Of a stretch of 64,000 nucleotides of DNA, positions 22,300-33,810 are shown piece after piece (within the stretch, counting starts at the first letter, position 1; every line of letters begins with the position of its first letter). This stretch comes from Calocera cornea HHB12733. Lineage: Eukaryota > Basidiomycota > Dacrymycetes > Dacrymycetales > Dacrymycetaceae. The stretch covers positions 62,001-126,000 of the forward strand of contig KV423978.1 of the NCBI GenBank assembly GCA_001632435.1. The letters are read 5' to 3'. The position numbers were made by a program, and so were the translations under genes. The notes under the pieces are model-generated. The model was not told the origin of the DNA and made no database searches. It worked only from the letters and a program-made list of their open reading frames with translations.

Positions 22300-23282
22300 T
22301 GCTATCCATTACATGTAACTCAGCAGGTATACAGAATGCATACACGTCTTGTTTCGTAGGATTGTGACGAGATGTGTTGCTTCGGTCCAAGGAAGTACCT
22401 TCCGGCATTGGATGGATTGGAGACGCTTTCATTCGAGAATGGGGTTTTTCTATATTCCCTTCTGTTGACGATCCTCTTAAGTAGGGTGATCTTTGATATG
22501 TAAGTTATATGTTGAGATACTTTCTGTCAGTCTTACCCTGTTCAATTCAGCTCTAGGTTAGCCGGAGGCTATCACTCATAGCAGCAGGTCTCATAATATT
22601 AATATTACAGTCATCTGATCACTCCAGGCGGTCTTTTGTCTAAGTCCTACATCACACGCCAAACAACAGAAGAAGAACATACAAAGCGACTCTAATTCTA
22701 GCTGAGGTAGTATACGCGCTTTTAACAGTTGAAAATCTGTACGGTTCAGTGCCCGAAGTAAGGAGCATTCATCAGTACACCAAGGCAGGTAGAGCTTACT
22801 GCACCAGCTTAAATACAGGATGCTTAGATACAGGATGCGAGATGCTCGAATGGCGTGGAATGAGTAGGTATCACAAGATAGCATTCAAGGAAGTTGAGTT
22901 ATGGACTAGAAGAATGTAGGGGTACTTGGTGATCGGCTACTCCGTAGAACGTCGTAAAGGCCGACCTAAAGCAGCACCTCATCTATCTAAGGCAGAACAG
23001 TGTGACCAAACGCCCGCTGACGACGACGCAGGCCATGAGGTATATAGTCGCCTACAAAGTTGTTAAAAGATGAGAGAAAAAGGGACAGGCCCCGCGCTCA
23101 AGTCGGTTCTTATGTTTTTTTTTGCTCCCGCTGGTACACTTCTTTTGTGAGAGGAGGCACTTCGGCTGCTGAGTGTGACGGCCCTCCTAAGTGAAGGCTC
23201 GTCAGGGTCCGGGAAATATTGGCGCTCATCGATCGGACAAATCCTGGCTCGCACCTTACCTGCCGCCTAGTTTGCTGCTACC
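22300..23282. other. Intergenic region, NMT1 to ELP3
   Basis: About 1 kb, AT-richer than its surroundings. It has one short direct repeat (ATACAGGATGC twice near 22,813-22,837). No gene or RNA was recognised. Confidence 0.5.
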
Positions 23283-25319
23283 ATGGGGGACCCAGCGCCC
23301 TCCAAAGGTAATACAGATGCTCAATTGAAGCCTCTCACATGCTCACCATCACTCCAGGGCCATCTCAAGCGGAGCTGCTAATCCGTGTCTCCTCCTCGAT
23401 CGCCCTCGAGCTCATAAAGGCACACAAGGAAGGCCGGAGCATCTCCCTGAACGGACTTAAGCTTCAAGAGTCTAAGACGTATGGGTTTTCGGGGGTTCCG
23501 AGGCTGGTGGATATCATAAGTGCGGTGCCGGAGGAGTGGAAGAAGGTGCTTGTGCCAAAGCTGAAGGCCCGGCCGGTGCGGACTGCGAGTGGGGTGAGCA
23601 GGGATTCCCTTGGTCATGTGTGTTGCGGTTCTGAGAGGTCGTAGATTGCTGTGGTCGCTGTGATGTGCAAGCCACATCGATGTCCACACATTGCCATGAC
23701 GGGTAACATTTGCGTGTACGCTCTCCCCCCCCCCGCTGCCTTGCTCAGCAGGTTTTTTACCTCCCGCAACAGGTATTGTCCCGGTGGCCCGGACTCCGAC
23801 TTCGACTACAGCACCCAGTCGTACACGGGCTACGAGCCCACAAGTATGCGCGCCATCCGAGCGCGGTACGATCCCTACGAGCAGACACGAGGTCGGGTGG
23901 ACCAGCTTGCCAGTCTGGGGCACAGCGTCGACAAGGTCGAGTTCATCATCATGGGAGGGACGTTTATGAGCATGCCGGAGGAGTATCGGAACAAGTTCGT
24001 GGCGCAACTGCATAATGCGCTGTCGGGATTTACGGGAACCGACGTCGATGAAGCCGTTCGGTGAGTATCTCCCCGTCGTTGTACCTCGTTTGTCTCATTT
24101 CACACCAGATACTCCGAGCAAAGTAAAGCAAAAGCAATCGGCATCACAATCGAAACGCGGCCAGACTACTGTCTAAAGCCTCATCTTAGCCAGATGCTCC
24201 GGTACGGCTGCACGCGACTCGAAATCGGCGTCCAATCTGTCTACGAAGACGTCGCACGGGACACCAACCGCGGTCACACTGTGAGGGCCGTGTCCGAGAG
24301 CTTTCACCTTGCCAAGGACGCCGGGTTCAAGGTCGTGGCGCACATGATGCCGGACCTGCCCAACGTGGGCGTCGAGCGCGATATGGAGCAGTTCAAGGAA
24401 TACTTTGAGAACCCGGCCTTCCGCTCGGACGGGCTCAAGATATACCCGACACTCGTCATTCGCGGCACGGGGCTGTACGAGCTCTGGCGCACGGGGCGGT
24501 ACAAGAACTACACGCCGAACGTGCTGATCGACGTGGTTGCGCGGATACTAGCGCTCGTACCGCCGTGGACCCGTGTATACCGGGTGCAACGGTAAGGCGA
24601 TGGCTGTTGTGCTGCGCGATGGTGAGCTGATCATTGTTGTTGTAGGGATATTCCGTTGCCGTTAGTGTCTAGCGGCTGCGAGAACTCCGGAAATCTGCGT
24701 GAGCTGGCGCTGCAGCGGATGAAGGATTTCGGAGCCGAGTGCCGCGACGTCCGGTACCGCGAAGTCGGGGTAGGCCGTCTCTCCATATACGACCTACACC
24801 GTTCGCTCATACGGGTTCGCCCAGATTCACGAGATCCACCACAAGGTGCGGCCGGAATCAGTCGAGCTTCTTCGGCGCGACTACACGGCGAACGGCGGCT
24901 GGGAGACCTTCCTATCGTACGAGGATCCGGAGCGGGACATCCTCGTTGGCCTGCTGCGCCTGCGCAAGTGCTCGGCAGAAGGGACGTTCCGGCCCGAGCT
25001 CGTGAATAGCGGGCAGAGCAGCCTCGTCCGGGAGCTGCATGTCTACGGCACGGCGGTGCCCGTGCACGGGCGCGATCCAACCAAGTTCCAGCATCAGGTG
25101 AGTGATGTCACCCGCAGCAGCGGGGCTTCGGCGCGGTGAGCTGATTCTCATCGTTGGCAGGGATTTGGCACATTGCTGATGGAGGAAGCCGAGCGCATCG
25201 CACGGGAAGAGCATGGCAGTGTCAAGCTGGCAGTCATATCAGGCGTTGGGACGAGGGATTACTACAGGCGGCTGGGTTACGAGTTGGACGGGCCTTACAT
25301 GAGCAAGATGCTCTTCTGA
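23283..25319 (+). CDS. ELP3: Elongator complex protein 3 (tRNA uridine-34 acetyltransferase)
   Basis: Catalytic subunit of Elongator, which modifies the wobble uridine of tRNAs. Eight exons: 23283-23307, 23358-23593, 23645-23715, 23773-24060, 24109-24591, 24646-24769, 24825-25097, 25161-25319; 552 residues, typical for Elp3. The radical-SAM region shows the cysteine set in CKPHRCPH and [12 protein letters not shown], followed by [35 protein letters not shown] and [12 protein letters not shown]. The C-terminal acetyltransferase half shows [12 protein letters not shown] and [14 protein letters not shown], and ends [15 protein letters not shown]. The second Cys-containing exon is only 71 nt; its donor was chosen so that Val-Tyr-Cys-Pro-Gly is restored. 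No broken motif was seen. Confidence 0.97.
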
Positions 25320-25427
25320 GCATCCGATGTATTATCACATTCCATCACTTGTATCTCTATGCACTTGTTTTAAATGTTAACGGCGTCATTATTGTACGGA
25401 TGACTTCGCGGACACCTCATTAGACCC
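25320..25427. other. 3' flank of ELP3
   Basis: AT-rich 3' flank just before minisatellite array 2. Confidence 0.4.
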
Positions 25428-25705
25428 CAATTTGCGTCCGCCCGAAGGCGGAACCCGACACCTACTTGCACCAGGTCGAAGCGAGAGCAAAGTTATGCCA
25501 AAGCGGGAGCAACGAAGCTCCCGTTGGCGAGACAAGGACGGCCTCAGGCCGAGAGAATCAATAATGGAAATTCTTTTCATTCCGTCAAGACCGTTTGTTT
25601 CCGCTAAGAGCTCTTGGATCCGATGTTTGTATTTGCATCCGTAGCCGTTATTTACTTCCGTGAATACGTTTACTACTATCGCTCGTGCGAGCGGAAGCAT
25701 CTACT
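25428..25705. repeat. 18-bp-motif minisatellite, array 2 (short, degenerate)
   Basis: The same TTTGCYTCCGCT family as array 1, but shorter. Plus-strand copies are at about 25,430 (TTTGCGTCCGCC), 25,591, 25,632 and 25,650; reversed copies are at about 25,481 (GCGAGAGCAAAG), 25,501 (AAGCGGGAGCAAC) and 25,689. The first unit shares its flank with array 1 (CCCYAATTTGCGTCCGC). It lies between the convergent 3' ends of ELP3 and the nucleotide-sugar transporter. Confidence 0.65.
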
Positions 25706-26327
25706 TGTGCTGGCGCGGACGCAAATCGACGAAGCCCCAGGAGTGTTCCTGCACTTTCACCGTCCCAAATACAACCGCAGAGTGTATCTCCAGAATCGCG
25801 CATAACTTCTGTTGCATTGGCATTCAATCCTACAATTTCATTCGTGCTTCTCATCAAGGCGGCGCCCAATGTACAAGCCAGTCTACCACAACTCCCGGTT
25901 GCGGCGCCGAAAGCGGCGTACAACACAAAAGCAAGAAGCACCTCTTCGACGACCGCGACCACCACCCTCACCACCAGCACAAATTAGACACGCGCAGCGC
26001 AGAAGAGCCAAGAAAAGGCGGGGGCGTATATAATATATCTACGACGAAATGTCGGACGGGGGATTCGAACGAAGAATCTTGAAGGTAGAAACAGTTGGAG
26101 TCCATCGACAGAAGAAGGAAAGCTTGTAGCGAGAATGAGTTCGTTGGGAAGAGAGGAAGGATTAGGAAGACCGTGAGGGGGCGTGACCGAATGTTTGAGG
26201 ACTTGGAAATGTCTAGTCTGTAGCAAGACGAGGGTCTTTGGTAAACCATGACGGCGAAGCGGGGGTATGAACACAAGACCAGACAAGTCCATAAATAATG
26301 CGAAGGGTTGGGGGGGAGGAGAAGCGT
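25706..26327. other. Intergenic region downstream of the sugar transporter
   Basis: About 620 bp without a supported gene. It contains an isolated GGATTCGAAC at 26,061-26,070 that looks like a tRNA T-arm box but does not fold into a tRNA. Confidence 0.45.
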
Positions 26328-28420
26328 TCATCGGCGGATGAGCTTTGCCGTCTCTCCGTTGCCTTCCCCTAATATCGGTGGCGGCACGAGGAGGTGCGAG
26401 CCCGTGTCGATCGGCGGCGGTCGTCTATACTGGCCGTCGCCTGCTCCAAGATCTACATTTTGCAGCTGCTCGTCCCCACTGCTCGAGCCGCGGGACCCTT
26501 CGCGCGAGGGACGCGCGCTGGGCGGGCGCGATGGGGGGCGGGTCGGCGGTTTTGTGCTGGGCGGCCTGGACGGCGGGCGGGAGGGAGGGGAGGAGTATAG
26601 CGGGGGCATGCCGGTGCTCGTCCCGAAGTAATCCCGCTCGAGCGGCGAGGGAAGGCCAGAGGTGGGACGAGAGGCCGTTGTGCTGGACGTGATGCCCAAT
26701 GCAAGGGCCAGCGAGCTGGGCGATGCGTAGGGCGAGCGCTGCTTTGGCACCTGGCCGAGGATGGGCGCATCCGGGCTGACAGGGGAGCCAGGGAACGACG
26801 GGCGGCGCGAGTCCGAGGAGCCAGCGGATAGAAGGGAAATGGTGGAGCCATCCGCAGACCCCTTGGGCGCGGGCTGATTGTACATCCATGTCGCGCCGAG
26901 CACGGTCGATGAGCCCAGGACGAACGCGGGCGTGATGGTGAACCCGAAGAGGAGGACCGAGGCTAGGAACGAGATGATGATGCTGAGGCTCGTCGCAAAG
27001 CCCTTGAGGATGTTGTCGGCATGTTTGATAACAATGGCGGTCACCAAGCCGCCCGCGACCTGGGTGAGAACGGTGGCCCAGGCCCAGGGGGTAAAGTTCT
27101 GGAAGAGGCGGCCAAGCCAACCCTGGCCGGGGTATCCTGCCTCGTTGGTGAAGATGATGGGCACGATGGCGGGAATGAGGGAGAAGAGAGAAAGCTGTAC
27201 ATTGCGGACCCAGAGGTCTGCCTGGGAATTCTTGAGTACCATCTCAAAGTAGACGCCGGCAAGACCGGAGGTCATGCATGCTGCGCATACGGCCATGAAC
27301 CCGGTGAGTGGGCGCATTGTATGCGTCGGCGCAGCAAGGAGGTCGCCCACGTTCGGCGCACTACCGTCGCCTTCGAAACCCTCGGCCGCGAAGCTCGGAG
27401 GAACGGGGCTGTGCGGCTTGCTTGCGCCCGACTGGATCTGAACGATGCCGACGCCCATGGCAAGGAACATGAGGGCGAGCCACTTTGTCGCGGAGAGCTT
27501 CCTGCGGAGGAGCATGACGGAGAAGGCGGCCGTGGTGAGGATCTTCATCTGGTAGGTGACCTGGAAGGTCGCGACGTCGAGGTTGGAGGCAGCGACGAAC
27601 TGGAGGTTGTTCTGGATGACGTAGAGGATAGCGGGAATGGAGAGTTTCCAGCAGTCGTTAGAGAAGATCTCCCTGCGGAGGCGGCGGAGGCGGAGGTGCC
27701 ACCTTGCGGGGGATATGATCTGGATTACGCGCGTGAAGGTGAGGGGCCCGCCGCTGGTGAGGACGATTGGCCCGCCGTTGGAGAGCTTTTTCGACTTTGT
27801 GATGGGGGTGTGGGGCACGCCGTTCGAGTCGAAGGTTGTGCGGGACATCTCGCTATCTATGCGCATGAATGCGATGACGAGGGAGATGCCGCCCTTGAGC
27901 AGCTCGTTGACGAGCACGGCGGAGGCGGCGCTGTACGCCTTTGCGGGCGCGGTCGACACGCGCGAGTAGTGCATGATGATCGTGAGGAGGGCATTTTGGA
28001 TGGCGAGCGTGAATAATCTGGGGACGCGTTAGTATGTGCGATGGTGCAGATAGCGTGAAGGGGCGCGTACGAGACGTATTTTAGTGGGAGGCCACACACA
28101 GTGGGCGCTAAGGGGTCGTTAGGGGATACGGAGATGAACTGAGGCATCAAGCCCGATGTGGGGGAGTTTGAGGCGGTCGAGGGTGAGGGTGTGTTGTGGA
28201 TGCTGTTCATGGTGGGGAGGGTCTGTCCGAACAGCAGGTCGTTGTTGCGCGCTGGGAGCCAGGCAGAGGCGGAGGCGGAGGCGGCGGCGGCGGATGCGAG
28301 GGCGGCGCGGTGGTGGAGCTCGACGTCTGGCGAGGGGAGGTTGATGGACGATACCCTTGTTTTGCGGAATGGGCGGGGAGGGACGACGGGCGAGGAGGGC
28401 GAGGAGGAGGAAGGGGGCAT
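26328..28420 (-). CDS. Nucleotide-sugar transporter (SLC35A/UDP-sugar type)
   Basis: Multipass Golgi or ER transporter of the drug/metabolite superfamily that exchanges a nucleotide sugar for nucleotide monophosphate. Two exons in transcription order, 28420-28071 and 28017-26328, give 679 residues. The core shows family blocks: LPLKYVSLFTLAIQNALL, YVIQNNLQFVAASNLD, ATFQVTYQMKILTTA, LALMFLAMGVGIVQ, GLAGVYFEMVLK, WVRNVQLSLFS, and VIKHADNILKGFATSLSII. Substrate is probably UDP-GlcNAc or UDP-galactose but cannot be decided. Unusual tails: about 115 Ser/Ala/Pro-rich residues before the first helix and about 190 after the last, including a Pro-Ser-Arg repeat (SRPPSRPPSTKPP). The start at 28420 is the ATG closest to the pyrimidine-rich leader; the frame is open upstream, so a longer form is possible. 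Confidence 0.9.
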
Positions 28421-29750
28421 CAAGTGGTCAGCGGGGGCTGTCGACGACGACGACGACGACGGGGAGGAGGACGACGACGAAGGGGAAGGGAGGTGGGGGG
28501 GAGGGTGAGAGATACGGGGTAAAGGAGGAAGGGGAAGGGGGGGTTGCAGGCGGGTGTGTTCGGGGTCGTGTTGGGACCGAGCGAGGGTTCTGGTCGTCGA
28601 CGAGGAATGGGGGGTCGCCCTTTGCACGCGCCCGATTGGGCAAGAGCGGGACAGAACAGACACCACCAGGGAACAGAGCAGTGGAAGCAAAATGGATGGC
28701 ACACTCTCTGGGCAGGGTTGGGAGGGGAGTGGGGGAGGGGAGAGGAGAGGATGACAATGACAATTAACACAGAGAGAGAGGGATGGTGAACTCACCGGGA
28801 CAGCCGTCGTTGTTGTTGCGGGCGACGCGGGGGGGAAGGAGGATAGGAAGCGTGGCGAGCCACGGTGGGCGAAAAAGGTTAATAAACTAAAGCGCGGTCG
28901 GGCAGGGCGTGTGGGAAGGGCTGGTGCGTGTGTGAGACGATAAGGTCGATGATGCACCGGCTGTCCTCTACGCGGGAATTGGGCAGGGAGACGAGCGGGG
29001 AGGGGAGGGAGGGGAGGGGGCAACAGGCGAATGACGAGATGCGATGAAGAGGTCACCGCGTTCACAGCCTGCCTGCGTGGGGTCAACCGTCTAGAGTTTT
29101 CACCCTCCCTCCTTCCCCTCCTTCCCCTCCTTCCCCTTCTGCCCTTTCTCATTAGGCAGCCAACCCCCTCCCGAGCGCGGTCTGCGTCTCTCTCTGTCTC
29201 GCTGCAGAAGCATGCGACTGCGCATCCTGATGACGCGGGAATCCCGGATCCACCCCTTCCCGCCCGCGTGCGACGGCGGCTGCAGGGCCTCCCTCACACA
29301 CACCCACACACAAAACGGCCCCCAGCAGATGGCCCGCCTGTCGCCCGTCGCCCAGCCGGTGGAGCGGTCTGTCTTTCCTACTTCGGCTCGCCCTCCTGCC
29401 ACTCCTCCTCGCTGCTGCTCTCCTACATAACATTGAATAACTTCCCCTCTCCCGACTGCTTATTATGAGCCACACATTATTAGCGTGCACACGCCTCCCT
29501 TCTACCCTCGCAACAGCCCTTCCCCCTCCGACCCGCCGACCCGCACGCGAGCACCCCCAAGAATTCCGCACAGAAACGTCCCCACCGGGTGGAAGCGTAA
29601 TTTTGCAACAGAGCGGGTGTGACGCGCACGCGGCGGCAGGGTTCGCCGCCCCGTCCTGGGCTCCCGTTGGCCCGCTTCGGTCGTGCCCCCCTGCGCCCTG
29701 CCCTCGTGCACCATATTTCCCCGCTTCCGTCACCCTTTTTTTTCTTGTCC

Positions 29751-29785
29751 GACAGCCGACAGCCGACAGCCGGCAGCGGGCAGCC
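29751..29785. repeat. 7-bp tandem repeat GACAGCC
   Basis: Three exact GACAGCC units followed by two diverged ones (GGCAGCG, GGCAGCC). Confidence 0.8.
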
Positions 29786-29786
29786 C

Positions 29787-29820
29787 ATTCAGAATTCAGA
29801 ATTCAGAATTCAGAATTCAG
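29787..29820. repeat. 7-bp tandem repeat AGAATTC
   Basis: Four exact units of AGAATTC with partial units at the edges, each holding an EcoRI site, beginning one base after the GACAGCC repeat ends. Confidence 0.9.
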
Positions 29821-30782
29821 GCCAAGGGCCCTCCTTCGATTCCTTCCCATCCACCCAAGCCAGCCCGCGTCATCCGCGCCGTCCTTACTGATACACTCTG
29901 CCTAACGTCATTGTCTTAAACTACCCTGACAGCAGCACGCCCGCCCGCCCCGAATGAATAGTGCCTTGCCTGTGCACCCTATTCACTCCCTGCCCCCTAA
30001 TCACACGAACAATCTCGCAATCATGTAATTCCAAATTACCTCCCAATCATCGCATGCGCTGTGCACGACCAGGCTTGCTCCTCGCGAGCAATCCCGGAAG
30101 GGTTTCACCGCCGCCCGCGGGCGCATCAATCAGGGTGCTGCCGCCCATCAGGGCAAGGACGTCATCTTATCACAGCGCGTTTCACACCATCACTCAGCTA
30201 TAGGCGGGATTAGGAGTACCTGCGAGAGCGATGCAGATACTACTACTATTATTACTGTACAGTACACTGCGCTGCGCTCGTACATAACAACGCGCTCATT
30301 GCACCCTGTATAGGGTTGCAGCCGCGATCAAAGGCTGTCCGACGCGTCCGCGCACGCTGATGGATTGATCCGCCAGCGCGACCAGATTCCAGATCGCCGG
30401 CCGCTGATGCGCGGGTGGCCACAGCAGCAACCGCTCCCACTCCAACGATGCGGACCTCCGCGCGCTGATGCTGATTGTCCTTGCGCTTCTCATTCACACC
30501 GAGGAAGCTGGACCCTGCGAGTGTGGAGGGCTGCTTCTGCCTCGAGGCGAAAGCACGGTGACTCGCTAAAAAACTGCTCCTGCAACCCGCTTCTCCGCTT
30601 CTCCTTCTCCGCTACTTCACTTATCGCCATGCGGCCGGCTTACCCTATCCGCACTGAATGATCGTATTCTTCATGTAACTTATCCATTGTCACCCGGCTA
30701 ATTCCAGTAATGTACCACTGAGCAGGGTATTTTATGCCTATCCCACTACATTGCCAATCTATGGATGTATGCGAGGTAGCGC

Positions 30783-32022
30783 CTAATCGTACCTGAACGT
30801 ATCGGGCTTGGGCTTGTTCTCCAGGATCGCATCGATCTCCGCCAGGACCGCGGGCGTGAGCTTGGGCAGCACCGCGAGCGCGGCAATGTTCTCGTCCACC
30901 TGCGTCACGCTCGTCGCGCCGATGATTGCCGAGCTCACATGGGGGTTTGCGAGCGTCCAGGCGAGCGCGAGCTGCGCGCGGGAGCAGCCGAGCTTGTCCG
31001 CCACGGTCTGCAGGGAGTCGTTAGTATTATGAGCAGGTTAGGAGGAGAGACGGCGCCCACCTTGAGCTTCTTGACGCGTGCGAGCGTCTGCTCGCCCTGC
31101 GTCCCGCTGACCTCGTCCTTGAACCACCCGCCTTCCTTGGCGGCGCGCGAGTCCTCCGGGATACCGTTGTCATACTTGCCGGTGAGGATACCACGACGCA
31201 GGGGCGAAAAGACGGTGGTGCCCTAAGTGACTCTTGTCAGATTGTGCCGGACGACTGCGGAAGAGGAGAGGACATACGGTGCCCCACTTGCGGAAGAGAG
31301 GCTCGTACTCGCGCTCGAACCGGTCGCGCTTGAGCATGTTGTACTCGGGCTGCTCCATAAGCGGTCCAATGAGGTCTACCAGACCGTCAGGGCCTCGTGC
31401 ACTTGTTCAGAAGGATGTGCGTACTGAGGCGCTCAGCGATACCCCACGCATCAGCGACCTCCTCGGCGCTCCACTCGCTCGTGCCCCAGTACAGCGCCTG
31501 GCCGGTGCTGATGAGGTAGTTGAACGCGCGCACGACCTCCTCCATGGGGGTGTATCGATCGGGGCGATGCGCGTAGATCAGGTCGACGTAGTCGAGGTCG
31601 AGGCGCTTGAGCGACTTGCGCATGCCCCCGAGGATGTGCTTGCGCGAGAGCCCAACGTCTGTTCTACATTAGGACACGCGCGCATTGTAGTCGCTGCAAG
31701 GGAGGTGCTCACCGTTCACGCCCTTGGTGCCATCCTCCTTCTCGCCCCAGTACAGCTTGGTGGAGATGACGAGGTCCTCCCTCTCCCATCCGTACTGCTT
31801 GATGGCCTTGCCAAGCAGGATCTCAGCCTTGCCCGCGGCGTAGCCCTCGGCCGAGTCGAAAAAGTTGACGCCGAGCTCGTACGCCCGCTTCATCGTCTGC
31901 AGCGCGAGCTCATCGCCCGTGTGCCCGCCGTGGGTGAGCCATCCGCCGAGCGAAATGACGGAGATCTTGAGCCCCGAGCGGCCGAGGAAGCGGTACTGCA
32001 TCGGCGGGAGTGTGGCGGTCAT
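30783..32022 (-). CDS. Aldo-keto reductase (voltage-gated K+ channel beta-subunit-like)
   Basis: NADPH-dependent oxidoreductase with a TIM barrel. Five exons in transcription order: 32022-31713, 31658-31425, 31375-31278, 31222-31061, 31007-30783; 342 residues. The AKR tetrad is visible: Asp and Tyr in NFFDSAEGYAAGKAE, Lys in VISTKLYWG, His in IYAHRPD. Further blocks are MRKSLKRLDLDYVDL, TSEWSAEEV, MEQPEYNML, FSPLRRGILTGKYD and IIGATSVTQVDENI (cofactor loop). Proteins of this type resemble Shaker-channel beta subunits and fungal YakC-like reductases. The natural substrate is unknown. The upstream Met at 32079 is possible but the Met at 32022 fits the usual N-terminus before YRFLGRSGL. Confidence 0.92.
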
Positions 32023-32544
32023 CGTATGTTTCGTTCCGGAGTTGTTCGTTGTTTGATGTGTGGGGATCACAGCAACCAAAATAACAAGATGCGGTCCGAG
32101 TTGAGTACGCTGGCGGGGTTATATGGGCCATGGTGTGCACCCCGCCGCTGTGCGACCCGCAAGGCGTATCCTCGGGGTATGGGAGCGCTGGCAGCCCCGG
32201 GCCCGACAGACCTCCAGCAGCACACCGTCTTCCGCATTCCGCATTGAACGGTGCGGGCGGTCGGTCGGCCCTATGCGCCAATCGGGGCCCCACCCGGACA
32301 GCTATATTTGTCCAACTCCGTTTACGCCCGGCCCACTTGGTAATTCGGCGCCTGGCGCGTGCGCTGGGTGGCCAATTTCATAGCGCGTGGCCAGGTGCAA
32401 GTGCACGCCCTCGTCCACAAGTGCTTTTCACCCTATTCCCGCCGTTGGCGCGCCTTGCTTTCGTGACAATCGACAATCGCTCGGTGCTCTGAACCAGAGC
32501 GCATAGCCGTCGCATGCGTTCACCCAGCGTATCGGTCTCAACCA
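32023..32544. other. Promoter region of the aldo-keto reductase
   Basis: About 520 bp, GC-rich, no gene recognised. Confidence 0.4.
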
Positions 32545-33810
32545 GTCGTTGCTTCCATTTGGGGCACTGTGCTCCCGCTCGTGCATTTAGTTCCGCTTTG
32601 AACATTTGCGTCCGCTTTTGTCTTTGCTTCCGCTTAACATGTACCTCCGCTACATTTTGCTTCCGCCAGACCATTTGATTCCCTTCAACCACTTGCCTCC
32701 GCGGCATGAGTATTTCCGCTAAAATATGTGCTTCCCCAAATTCAGTTGTTTCCGCTCTAGCTTTTGCCTGGCGGGTAAGGATGACCTCGGCAGTGTGATT
32801 CGTTTCCGGCTATGTGGCCTCCCGTCACAGAAACATTTGCCTCCGCTGGCTCATTTCTTTTCGCTGTCTTATTTGCCTCCGCTGGAGCATTTGCTTCCGC
32901 TTCAACATTTGCTTCCGTATCAATTTTCCTTCCGTGGTCATAATTGCCTCCGCTTTGTGGTTTGCTTCCGTGGGGGCGTTGTCTTCGCTCTGACATTTGC
33001 CTCCGTTCCATTTCTTGCCTCCGCTCTACCAATTTCTTCCGCTATCCTAGTCTTGACCGCTAGACCGTTTGCCTCCGCTATCCTGTTTGCCTCCTCTGTA
33101 CTGTTTGCTTCGTGTTTACCATTTACCTCCGATGGAGGATTTACTTCCGCTAATAATTGTGCTTCCGCGGTCAGATTGGCGTCGGCTACCCACTTTGCCT
33201 CGGGTTTTTGGTCTGCATCCGTGAATCATTTGCCTCTGTCTGGGTGTTTGCCTCTCCTACAACAATTGCCTCCGCTATTTCATCTGCCTCCGTTGGAGCA
33301 GTTGCCTCCGTCACATCTTTTGCTGCCATACCACTACCTGCTTCAGCTGGGTGGTTTATTTCCGCCTATTCACTTGGTTTGGACACGACTAGAGGGAATG
33401 GCGCTCGGCGCCGTGCTTGGACTCCCCGTCGCTAGGGGAAGATTGGATCCTGGTTATTTCCGCAATGCTCGTTGCTTCCGCTTGCTGAATTGCATCCGCT
33501 GTCTCATTTGCTACCGCTTTTACCATTTGCTCCCTGTCTGTGGTTTGCTTGCGATCCGGGATTTTGCTTCCACCTGCTGGTGTCTGTTCTTCCGCGGAAG
33601 CAAAGAGACATCATGCGAGAGCCAAACCACGTTGAGGCTCCAGAGAAGAAGTTCTTAAACTGGTAGCAACGGCCCCCCAACCCGAAGCGACATCAACCCA
33701 ACGCGGAAGCAGGCACAAGCAAGATCCAACCGTATGCCAAGTCCCCCGCCCCAAGCGAAAGGCCCACCAAGCGAGACAAAAGCAACGCGAGCAAGAAGCG
33801 GAAATACCTG
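32545..33810. repeat. 18-bp-period minisatellite, array 3 (largest)
   Basis: The largest copy of the TTTGCYTCCGCT family, about 1.2 kb. Successive cores at 32,877, 32,895, 32,913, 32,930 and 32,948 show the 18-bp step, which is held across degenerate units (steps of 36 and 54). Most cores are on the plus strand up to the palindrome TTCCGCGGAA near 33,590; after it the cores are reversed (GCGGAAGCAAAG, GCGGAAGCAGG, AAGCGGAAATAC) to about 33,810. It lies between the 5' flank of the aldo-keto reductase and the 3' end of the Sam37 gene. A 310-residue open frame (32,726-33,658) through it is a by-product of the period. Confidence 0.85.

Larger units (their letters stand above)
28421..30782. other. 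Gene-free 2.4-kb region upstream of the sugar transporter
   Basis: No gene is supported. The first 400 bases are strongly purine-rich on the plus strand (pyrimidine-rich in the transporter's sense strand), including TCCCC-type runs near 29,100-29,145. A good donor, GTGAGTTCAC, on the minus strand near 28,795 could open a 5' UTR intron of the transporter. Two 7-bp tandem repeats lie at 29,751-29,820. Confidence 0.5.

Noticed and set aside
26040..26110. Possible tRNA on the minus strand because of GGATTCGAAC at 26,061-26,070
   Set aside because: The five bases flanking the loop (CTTCG and CCCCC) do not pair, and no acceptor stem or A-box region could be placed.
27021..28016. 331-residue plus-strand frame
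   Set aside because: It is antisense to the nucleotide-sugar transporter, whose membrane-segment motifs are clear in the other strand.
28421..29152. Upstream extension of the nucleotide-sugar transporter frame to 29,152
   Set aside because: It consists of Pro/Ser/Arg low complexity from a pyrimidine-rich leader; a start at or below 28,420 is more likely.
32545..33600. CRISPR-like appearance of short conserved motifs separated by variable spacers in the arrays
   Set aside because: The conserved core is only about 12 bp, spacers about 6 bp, copies are degenerate, and the genome is eukaryotic. No cas genes exist in the window.
32726..33658. 310-residue open frame through array 3
   Set aside because: The 18-bp period is a multiple of three, so open frames are expected. 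Arrays use different frames, indels break the pattern, and there is no conserved protein.
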